From Clostridiales bacterium (GTDB lineage: Bacteria; Bacillota; Clostridia; Oscillospirales; CAG-272), in assembly GCA_018370615.1 (NCBI GenBank), contig JAGZAC010000065.1:1-8156 (forward strand): a DNA stretch of 8,156 nt. Reading direction: 5' to 3'. Of the stretch, positions 1-5,176 are shown piece after piece. Each line of letters begins with the position of its first letter. Position 1 is the stretch's first letter. The position numbers and the translations under genes are program-made. The notes below the pieces were generated by a model. It made no database searches and was not told the DNA's origin. It saw only the letters and a program-made list of their open reading frames with translations.

Positions 1-92
1 ATAGGAGGACGATCCATCTGCGCATGAAAATTTATTTTCTTCATAAGTATATAATACCTATTTTACAGTAATTTGTCAACTGCGGCAAAGAT

Positions 93-98
93 GGGAGG
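93..98 (+). promoter_or_regulatory. Ribosome binding site deciding a GTG start for the PiT gene
   Basis: GGGAGG (followed by GG) sits 4 nt before GTG 103. Neither ATG 91 nor TTG 73 has a purine-rich motif upstream. The spacing is a little short, so ATG 91, which would add four residues, remains possible. Confidence 0.5.
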
Positions 99-102
99 GG
101 CA

Positions 103-1026
103 GTGTTTTTCATATTTTTAGCCTTTTCGGCGGCAGTTTTTATCAACGGGGCAACCGACGCCGCCAACGCCCTTACCGGCCCCGTAGCCTGCGGCGCCAT
201 GAAGCTGTCCAGAGCTGCGCTTCTCGCCGCAGGTATGAATCTTCTGGGGATGCTCATTTTTTCCACTTTGTTTCCCGGCGTCTATGAGACCGTATCCGGA
301 CTGGCCAGCTTTCCGCCGGGAACCGGAGGCACAGCTGTAACAGCAGCCCTTGCCGCAGTAGTGATCTGGGCAGGAGCCGCTTGGATATTCGGTATTCCCA
401 CCAGCGAAAGCCACGGACTGTTTGCCGCCCTGGCAGGGGCCGCCGTAGCTCTGGGGGCGCCGGCGCCGGACAAAATACAATGGGCGAAGGTTGCCGCAGG
501 ACTGCTCTTATCTATCCTGGGAGGTGGACTTTCCGGATACGTCACTGCCCGCAGTCTGCGTTCCCAGCGGGAAAAGCGCTCCTGGAAAGGCGCCTCCATT
601 ATCGGCTGTGCGGGAACCGCATTTCTGCACGGTGCGCAGGATGGGCAAAAGTTTCTGGGACTGATGGCAGCGGCGGGACTGCTGACCCGAAGCAGAGGCG
701 CCGTATTTTGCTGTGCTATACTAATGCTGTGCGGCACTCTCTTCGGCGGCAGACGAATCGTAGAGAAAATGGGGCGGGAAATGGCAGATGTAGACGCATT
801 CACCGCAGCCACCGCAGACATCGGCAGCGCCGTATCCCTATTGCTTATGACCCTGTTTGGCCTGCCGGTAAGCACCACCCATGTAAAAATGACAGCTGTG
901 GCCTGCGCTGCAGGGGGCGCGGGCAGAAAGACGGACAAACATGTAATTTTGCAGGTAATGCTCGCCTGGATCACCACTTTCCCCGGATGCTTTTTGCTGG
1001 CATATTTCATCACAAAGCTAGTATAA
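103..1026 (+). CDS. PiT-family inorganic phosphate permease
   Basis: Integral membrane transporter of the PiT family, expected to import inorganic phosphate, probably as metal-phosphate or with a coupling cation, across the cytoplasmic membrane. The protein is almost wholly hydrophobic. It shows the two inverted family motifs: N15-G16-A-T-D19-A-A-N22 at the N-terminus and H176-G-A-Q-D180-G-Q-K in the middle. A family-typical G253-LPVSTTH stretch lies near residues 253-260. At about 308 residues it matches the short bacterial PiT proteins and lacks the long central loop of E. coli PitA. Start choice: a TTG at 73 and an ATG at 91 are in frame but have no Shine-Dalgarno sequence. GTG 103 has GGGAGG at 93-98 and puts the first helix right at the N-terminus, as is usual, so I prefer it. 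No DUF47/PhoU-like partner gene is visible, though the left edge is only 100 bases away. The family is confident; substrate and start are less so. Confidence 0.87.
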   Translation: MFFIFLAFSAAVFINGATDAANALTGPVACGAMKLSRAALLAAGMNLLGMLIFSTLFPGVYETVSGLASFPPGTGGTAVTAALAAVVIWAGAAWIFGIPTSESHGLFAALAGAAVALGAPAPDKIQWAKVAAGLLLSILGGGLSGYVTARSLRSQREKRSWKGASIIGCAGTAFLHGAQDGQKFLGLMAAAGLLTRSRGAVFCCAILMLCGTLFGGRRIVEKMGREMADVDAFTAATADIGSAVSLLLMTLFGLPVSTTHVKMTAVACAAGGAGRKTDKHVILQVMLAWITTFPGCFLLAYFITKLV

Positions 1027-1085
1027 GTCTACAAAATTTGTACAAAATATACAAAAAACAAGAGTGGGATTCTACAAGACGCTCC

Positions 1086-1114
1086 TTGCATAACGGCGCC
1101 ATCTGTTATATAAT
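1086..1114 (+). promoter_or_regulatory. Sigma-A-type promoter of the EF-G-like gene
   Basis: TTGCAT (1086-1091) lies 17 bp before a perfect TATAAT (1109-1114). Transcription would start near 1121, giving a leader of about 110 nt before ATG 1233. The -35 box matches consensus only partly; the -10 box and spacing are ideal. The gene can therefore be expressed apart from the upstream phosphate permease gene, which has no clear terminator of its own. Confidence 0.6.
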
Positions 1115-1128
1115 ATTTATAATAACTG

Positions 1129-1165
1129 CAAAAAAGCTGTGCTGTTTTTGTGTATCAATCACAAA
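1129..1165 (+). other. Two mutually exclusive hairpins in the leader of the EF-G-like mRNA
   Basis: A first hairpin pairs CAAAAA-AGC (from 1129) with GCT-G-TTTTTG (to 1150) around a TGT loop, with one bulged base. A second, perfect 6-bp hairpin pairs TTTGTG (1147-1152) with CACAAA (1160-1165). They share bases 1147-1150, so they cannot both form. Both are AT-rich and weak, and no U-tract or RBS sequestration follows. A regulatory role is conjecture. Confidence 0.2.
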
Positions 1166-1232
1166 CTTCTGCAGTTTCCTTCGTATTCCAATGCTGTTAT
1201 GCATGAAACTATAAAAAAGGAGCACCGCATTT

Positions 1233-3305
1233 ATGCCCGAAATTACGACCAAAAACATCCGAAACGTCTGCCTGCTGGGACACGGCAGCAGCGGTAAAAC
1301 CTCTCTTGCAGAGGCCATGCTTTTCTGCGCAGGAGCCATTGACCGAATGGGGAAAGTGACAGATGGAAACACCGTCACAGATTACGATCCGGAAGAAGTT
1401 GCCCGGCACTATTCCGTCTCTCTTTCCACTGCGAATTTTACATATCACGATATAAAGGTAAATCTGCTGGATACCCCAGGATACCCGGATTTTGTAGGGG
1501 AAGAACTGGAAGGGATTCGCGCGGCAGACGCCGCCGTCATTATGGTAGACGGAAAAGCCGGTCTGGAGGTAGGAACGGAGCTGGCTTGGGAATATGCCTG
1601 CAGAGCAAATATCCCCAAAGTGTTTTTTATCAATAAATTTGACGATCCGGAAGCGGATTTCTCCAGAGTATTCGAACAGCTGCGGGAAGCCTTTGGAATC
1701 CGCGTTTGCCCGGTACTGGTTCCCGTAAGAAAAGGCGGCGAAATGGTATTTGTCAGTCTGGTAGACCGTATCGCCTACGTCTATGACGAACGGGGCAAGC
1801 GAACGGAAATGCCAATGGACGATGAGCTTTCGGCCATTGTAGACCAATACAGCCAGCAATTCAATGAGGCCATCGCTGAAACCAGCGATGCGCTCATGGA
1901 GAAATTCTTCGCCGAAGAAGAAATCACAAAAGAGGAAGCAGCCGAAGCATTGCACGAGGGAATTATCTCCGGCAGCATCGTTCCCGTGTACAGCGGTTCT
2001 GTTACCAAGCTGTGGGGCGTGCGCGCGTTGATGACCTCCATCAAGGATTCCTTCCCCAGAGTCACCGCAAAAAAGACGGAGCGGGTGATAGAAGGGGACG
2101 AGGTAAAGCCCTACACAATCGATCCAGAAGGAGACTGCTCTCTCTTCATCTTCAAGACGGTAGCCGATCAGTTTGGAAAGATGTCCCTTTTCAAAGTGAT
2201 GAGTGGAACGCTCAAAAAGGACGCTTCGCTGACCAATGCACGCACCGGCGCGATGGAAAAGGCCGCCCATATCTACACCCTGCGGGGTAAGAAGCAAACA
2301 GAGGTGGACAGTCTTTGCTGCGGAGATATTGGCGTGCTGTCCAAGCTGACGGGCACAGCCACCAACGATACGCTGTACGGTAAAGTCAAGGTACAATATG
2401 AAGGAACCAAATTCCCCGAGCCCTACATGACAAAGGCTCTTTCAGCTGAAGCCAAAGGGGACGAGGACAAAATTTCCACAGGGATTGCACGGCTGCTGGA
2501 GGAGGATCCTACCCTGCGGTATGTGAACAATGCAGAAACCAAGCAGCTGACCTTGTCCGGTATATCGGATATTCATTTGGATGTAGTTCGTTCCCGGCTG
2601 AAAAATCGGTACGGCACCAAGGTAGTTTATACGGATCCGAGAATTCCCTATCGGGAAACCATCAAAAAATCAGTGCAGGCCGAAGGAAAGCACAAGAAAC
2701 AGTCCGGCGGCTCCGGCCAATACGGCCATGTAAAAATCACTTTCTCTCCCGGCGCGGAGGAAGGGCTCACCTTTACACAATCCGTAGTAGGAGGCACAGT
2801 GCCCAAGGGATTCTACCCCGCTGTAGAAAAGGGACTGCTGGAGGCCATGCAGAAAGGTGTGCTGGCAGGATATCCCGTAGTAAATCTCGCAGCAGATTTG
2901 TATGACGGATCCTACCATGCGGTAGACTCTAATGAAATCTCCTTTAAGCTAGCGGCAAAGCTTGCATATAAAAACGGACTGCCCCAGGCAAATCCTGTTT
3001 TGCTGGAACCGGTGGGAGAAATGAAAATCTCTGTTCCCGATTCTATGGTGGGAGATGTTATGGGAGATTTGAATAAACGCCGCGGCCGTGTGATGGGGAT
3101 GTCCCCGGACGAAGAAAGAAAGGGCTACACAGTAGTAGAAGCGGAAGCCCCCCAGGCAGAGCTCCAGGATTATACCATTGTTCTGCGTGCCATGACCCAA
3201 GGGCGGGGAGCATTTACCTATCGGTTTGTGCGGTACGAGGAAGTACCTGCGACAGAGGCACAAAAGATTATTGCGGAAGCAAAAGCGCAGGCAGAAGAAG
3301 AATAA
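1233..3305 (+). CDS. EF-G-like translational GTPase (EF-G paralogue)
   Basis: A 690-residue protein with the complete five-domain layout of elongation factor G. The GTPase domain (about 1-275) has P-loop G16-HGSSGKT, switch II D80-TPGY-PDF and G4 motif N134-KFD. Domain II follows (about 290-385), then domain III with EEDPTLR, domain IV with YRETIKK and the GGSGQYGH stretch, and domain V ending LRAMTQGR...YEEVP. The motifs differ from housekeeping EF-G: GHGSSGKT replaces GHVDAGKT, NKFD replaces NKMD, and the switch II histidine of DTPGH is Tyr84. These mark the EF-G-like/EF-G-2 group and not canonical FusA. The domain IV tip stretch GSYHAVD (His562) is kept, so it probably still enters the ribosomal A site. 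It is not a ribosome-protection protein by any feature I can see. ATG 1233 has AAGGAG at 1217-1222. Its exact role in this group is unsettled. Confidence 0.92.
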   Translation: MPEITTKNIRNVCLLGHGSSGKTSLAEAMLFCAGAIDRMGKVTDGNTVTDYDPEEVARHYSVSLSTANFTYHDIKVNLLDTPGYPDFVGEELEGIRAADAAVIMVDGKAGLEVGTELAWEYACRANIPKVFFINKFDDPEADFSRVFEQLREAFGIRVCPVLVPVRKGGEMVFVSLVDRIAYVYDERGKRTEMPMDDELSAIVDQYSQQFNEAIAETSDALMEKFFAEEEITKEEAAEALHEGIISGSIVPVYSGSVTKLWGVRALMTSIKDSFPRVTAKKTERVIEGDEVKPYTIDPEGDCSLFIFKTVADQFGKMSLFKVMSGTLKKDASLTNARTGAMEKAAHIYTLRGKKQTEVDSLCCGDIGVLSKLTGTATNDTLYGKVKVQYEGTKFPEPYMTKALSAEAKGDEDKISTGIARLLEEDPTLRYVNNAETKQLTLSGISDIHLDVVRSRLKNRYGTKVVYTDPRIPYRETIKKSVQAEGKHKKQSGGSGQYGHVKITFSPGAEEGLTFTQSVVGGTVPKGFYPAVEKGLLEAMQKGVLAGYPVVNLAADLYDGSYHAVDSNEISFKLAAKLAYKNGLPQANPVLLEPVGEMKISVPDSMVGDVMGDLNKRRGRVMGMSPDEERKGYTVVEAEAPQAELQDYTIVLRAMTQGRGAFTYRFVRYEEVPATEAQKIIAEAKAQAEEE

Positions 3306-3309
3306 AATT

Positions 3310-3348
3310 AAACATCCTTGCTGAAAAATTCGGCAGGGATGTTTTATT
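3310..3348 (+). terminator. Rho-independent terminator after the EF-G-like gene
   Basis: A 14-bp stem pairs 3310-3323 with 3331-3344 and includes two G-U wobbles. It closes a 7-nt AT-rich loop and runs into TTTTATT. It begins 4 nt after the stop codon of the EF-G-like gene. Confidence 0.88.
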
Positions 3349-3366
3349 GGAGAATGGGTTTCTATT

Positions 3367-3493
3367 ACAACCCCTCCGTCAGCTACGCTGACACCTCCCT
3401 AGGAGTTGCGTAGCAACTCCCACACTGGGGAGGCTTAGAACGAAAAGGCTCCCTTGTGTAAAGGGAGCTCCCGCGAAGCGGGTGAGGGATTGT
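3367..3493. repeat. Palindromic repeat unit 1 (127 bp, with nested 19-bp hairpin in left arm)
   Basis: Bounded by imperfect inverted ends ACAACCCCTCC (3367-3377) and TGAGGGATTGT (3483-3493). In order it holds: hairpin A, GTCAGC-TAC-GCTGAC (3378-3392); stem B, CCTCCC (3394-3399) with GGGAGG (3428-3433), whose loop holds the extra palindrome GGAGTTGC-GTA-GCAACTCC (3402-3420); a spacer CTTAGAACGAAAAG; stem C, GCTCCCTT (3448-3455) with AAGGGAGC (3461-3468); and hairpin D, CCCGC-GAA-GCGGG (3470-3482). B and C are near-exact inverted copies of each other. There is no coding potential. It resembles a small non-autonomous palindromic (MITE/REP-like) element; I cannot name a family. Confidence 0.88.
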
Positions 3494-3502
3494 CTTATTC
3501 CA

Positions 3503-3622
3503 ACAACCCCTCCGGCGCGACTTCACCGCGCCACCTCCCCTTGCACAGGGGAGGCTTAGAACGAATAAGGCTCCCTTGTGCAAAGGGAGCTGGCTTCGCG
3601 TATGCGAAGACTGAGGGATTGT
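3503..3622. repeat. Palindromic repeat unit 2 (120 bp, basic form)
   Basis: The simplest copy and the best reference for the element. It is bounded by ACAACCCCTCC (3503-3513) and TGAGGGATTGT (3612-3622). Hairpin A is GGCGCG/CGCGCC (3514-3532). Stem B is CCTCCCC (3534-3540)/GGGGAGG (3548-3554) with loop TTGCACA. The spacer is CTTAGAACGAATAAG. Stem C is GCTCCCTT (3570-3577)/AAGGGAGC (3583-3590) with loop GTGCA. Hairpin D is CTTCGC-GTAT-GCGAAG (3594-3609). Read in reverse complement, B with its loop nearly equals C with its loop, so the unit is an overall palindrome. Confidence 0.88.
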
Positions 3623-3630
3623 TCCTCTTT

Positions 3631-3774
3631 ACAACCCCTCCGAGCTTTGCTTCGCAAAGCTCACCTCCCCTTACACAGGGGAGGCTAAAGAAATTGGAAT
3701 AAGGCCCCCTTGTGGGGAGATGCGCAGCATCTCCGGGGACCCAGATTCCGCGTATGCGGAGTCTGGGGGATTGT
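3631..3774. repeat. Palindromic repeat unit 3 (144 bp, with nested 19-bp hairpin in right arm)
   Basis: Bounded by ACAACCCCTCC (3631-3641) and TGGGGGATTGT (3764-3774). Hairpin A is GAGCTTTGC-TTC-GCAAAGCTC (3642-3662). Stem B is CCTCCCC/GGGGAGG (3664-3684) with loop TTACACA. The spacer is altered to CTAAAGAAATTGGAATAAG. Stem C is GGCCCC (from 3703) with GGGGACC (to 3741) and carries the palindrome GGAGATGC-GCA-GCATCTCC (3716-3734) right after TTGTG. Hairpin D is an 11-bp stem, 3741-3751 with 3756-3766, containing one G-U pair and a GTAT loop. The insert matches the nested palindrome of unit 1 but lies in the opposite arm. Confidence 0.85.
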
Positions 3775-3779
3775 TCTAA

Positions 3780-3816
3780 ACAACCCCCGGCGCACGACCC
3801 CTTGTACCGGGGAGAC
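3780..3816. repeat. Truncated left half of the palindromic repeat (unit 4)
   Basis: Begins ACAACCCCC like the other units. It keeps a decayed GC-rich hairpin A region (GGCGCACGA) and stem B as CCCC (3798-3801)/GGGGAG (3809-3814) with loop TTGTACC, then stops matching. Stem C, hairpin D and the right end are missing. It abuts the terminator at 3827, so the right half was lost or never copied. Confidence 0.65.
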
Positions 3817-3826
3817 TATATTACAC

Positions 3827-3860
3827 AAAAAGCCCGCCGATGATTATCGGCGGGCTTTTT
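3827..3860 (-). terminator. Strong bidirectional rho-independent terminator after the ATPase gene
   Basis: A perfect 15-bp stem pairs 3827-3841 with 3846-3860 around the loop GATT. It is GC-rich (GCCCGCCGAT) in the centre and flanked by five A on one side and five T on the other, so it can end transcripts from either side. It lies 8 bp past the stop codon of the minus-strand ATPase gene, its obvious client. It also blocks any plus-strand transcript coming out of the repeats. Confidence 0.93.
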
Positions 3861-3868
3861 ATACTCTA

Positions 3869-4981
3869 TCAGTGAATAATAAAATGCTCTGTATCCTTGT
3901 CAAACAAATGAATTCTGGAAGCATCAAACGCAACGCGGATCACGTCGCCGGCACGAGCCTTGGAACGGCTGGAAACACGGGCAACCATGTTCTGTTCTTC
4001 ACTTACCAGGTACAGATAAATTTCAGCACCCATCAGCTCTGTAACTTCCACGTCTGTTTCTACAATGCTGTCCGACATAGCATTGAGGAAGGTTTCATCA
4101 TCGTGAATATCCTCAGGTCGAATACCCATAATGACTTCTTTTCCAATATAATCCTTCAGAATAGGATTGTTCGCTTTTTCAGCGGGCAGTTTGATGGTGT
4201 TAGGTCCGAAGGACAGGAACATCTGTCCCTTCTCTTCTTCCAGAACACACTCAATAAAGTTCATCTGAGGGGTTCCGATAAAGCCTGCAACAAACAGGTT
4301 TACAGGATAGTCATACAAATTCTGAGGCGTGTCTACCTGCTGGATCAGGCCGTCTTTCATAACCACAATTCGAGTAGCCATGGTCATAGCCTCTGTCTGG
4401 TCGTGGGTTACGTATACAAAAGTAGTAGCAATTCTCTGATGAATCTTCGTAAGCTCTGTTCTCATGGTTGCACGGAGCTTTGCGTCCAGGTTGGACAGCG
4501 GCTCGTCAAGCAGGAACACCATCGGTTTACGCACGATTGCACGCCCCAGCGCAACACGCTGCTTCTGACCACCGGACAGCGCCTTGGGCTTTCTGTCCAG
4601 AAGGTGGGTAATTTCCAAAATACGTGCAGCTTCTTCTACGCGGCGCTTGATTTCTTCCTTCGGAGTTTTGCGCAGCTTCAGACCGAACGCCATGTTGTCA
4701 AACACAGTCATATGAGGGTACAGCGCGTAGTTCTGGAACACCATTGCAATGTCTCTGTCCTTAGGAGCAACATCGTTGACCAACTTCTCGCCGATAAACA
4801 ATTCGCCCTCGGTAATTTCCTCCAGACCGGCGATCATACGAAGGGTCGTCGTCTTTCCGCATCCGGAAGGACCAACCAGAATCAAAAACTCTTTGTCCTT
4901 GATTTCCAGACAGAAGTCAGATACGGCTGTTACACCGCCGGGATATTTTTTATAAATATGTTTCAGGGATAAGCTTGCCAT
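3869..4981 (-). CDS. msmX: MsmX/UgpC/MalK-type ABC importer ATPase
   Basis: Cytoplasmic ATPase subunit that powers carbohydrate ABC importers (CUT1 class), 370 residues, the normal length. Visible motifs: Walker A G37-PSGCGKTT, Q-loop Q83, signature L135-SGGQ, Walker B FLLDEP with D159-E160, D-loop SNLD, and switch His193 in YVTHDQ. After about residue 235 comes the C-terminal OB/TOBE regulatory region with MGIRPEDIH, the hallmark of the MalK/UgpC/MsmX group. No permease or solute-binding protein gene lies next to it, which is the arrangement of the shared ATPase MsmX of Bacillus subtilis. By analogy it may serve several sugar importers encoded elsewhere. ATG 4979-4981 has AAGGAGG at 4989-4995, an ideal spacing of 7 nt. 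It has its own promoter and terminator. The biochemical class is certain; the choice among msmX, msmK and ugpC is by context. Confidence 0.93.
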   Translation of the reverse strand: MASLSLKHIYKKYPGGVTAVSDFCLEIKDKEFLILVGPSGCGKTTTLRMIAGLEEITEGELFIGEKLVNDVAPKDRDIAMVFQNYALYPHMTVFDNMAFGLKLRKTPKEEIKRRVEEAARILEITHLLDRKPKALSGGQKQRVALGRAIVRKPMVFLLDEPLSNLDAKLRATMRTELTKIHQRIATTFVYVTHDQTEAMTMATRIVVMKDGLIQQVDTPQNLYDYPVNLFVAGFIGTPQMNFIECVLEEEKGQMFLSFGPNTIKLPAEKANNPILKDYIGKEVIMGIRPEDIHDDETFLNAMSDSIVETDVEVTELMGAEIYLYLVSEEQNMVARVSSRSKARAGDVIRVAFDASRIHLFDKDTEHFIIH

Positions 4982-5006
4982 TTTTTATCCTCCTTGGCAG
5001 GTTGGA

Positions 5007-5019
5007 GCGGCCAGGCCGC
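5007..5019 (-). other. GC-rich 13-bp palindrome in the ATPase mRNA leader
   Basis: GCGGCC-A-GGCCGC is a perfect palindrome around one base. It lies between the predicted transcription start and the ribosome binding site at 4989-4995. It could form a short leader hairpin or act as an operator for a DNA-binding repressor. No U-run follows on the minus strand, so it is not a terminator. Confidence 0.35.
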
Positions 5020-5035
5020 AATTTTTCTAAACTAT

Positions 5036-5064
5036 ATTATATCAGCATTTCTTCCGAATGAAAA
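5036..5064 (-). promoter_or_regulatory. Extended -10 promoter of the ATPase gene
   Basis: On the minus strand TTTTCA (5064-5059) lies 17 bp before TATAAT (5041-5036), which is directly preceded by TGA, giving the extended motif TGATATAAT. Transcription would begin near 5029, leaving a leader of about 50 nt. This makes the gene independent of the peptidase genes upstream. Confidence 0.7.
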
Positions 5065-5176
5065 GAGGGTTTTCATCCAAAATTCCATTTGAGCGTTTGT
5101 GCAACTTGCTCGTTTTGTTCATAAAGATTCAAAAAACAGACGATTTTTGCTCACATTTTTTATAATTTTATTAGAA

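Noticed and set aside
1..72. Left-edge signals: AGGAGG at 3-8, a TATAAT at 50-55, and a possible minus-strand start at 25 (MRRWIVLL)
   Set aside because: AGGAGG is 15 nt from the next ATG, which opens only a 15-codon frame. The TATAAT has no -35 box at 16-18 bp and no extended -10. The minus-strand start has no Shine-Dalgarno sequence and only eight codons are visible. None can be judged without sequence to the left.
282..1013. Minus-strand open frame (243 codons) opposite the phosphate permease gene
   Set aside because: The permease on the plus strand has clear family motifs, while the antisense product is low-complexity Ala/Pro-rich.
1027..1085. Terminator of the phosphate permease gene
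   Set aside because: Only a 5-bp GAGTG/CGCTC stem with a 13-nt loop and no U-tract can be drawn (about 1061-1084). The AT-rich TACAAAA repeats at 1031-1056 form no stable hairpin.
1209..2396. Long minus-strand open frame (395 codons) opposite the EF-G-like gene
   Set aside because: The plus strand encodes an unmistakable GTPase along its whole length. The antisense product is Cys/His/Gly-rich with no recognisable domain; it is a by-product of codon bias.
3454..3702. Small open frame (82 codons) in the repeat cluster, product beginning MCKGSSREAGE
   Set aside because: It spans parts of repeat units 1 to 3 and repeats the same peptide stretches. Such frames are commonly mis-annotated as hypothetical proteins.
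3367..3816. CRISPR array or tandem riboswitch as an explanation of the repeats
   Set aside because: Units are 120-145 bp, internally palindromic and separated by only 5-9 bp, so there are no spacers. No aptamer core is recognisable and no gene lies downstream on the plus strand.
3710..4972. Plus-strand open frame (420 codons) opposite the ATPase gene
   Set aside because: It starts in the repeat, reads through the terminator stem at 3827-3860 and then lies antisense to a complete ABC ATPase with all motifs. It has no own RBS or domain.
4996..5176. Terminator of the M42 operon
   Set aside because: The minus-strand sequence beyond 5177 is AT-rich with T-runs but no GC-rich stem; only a weak GTTTT/AAAAC pairing is visible.
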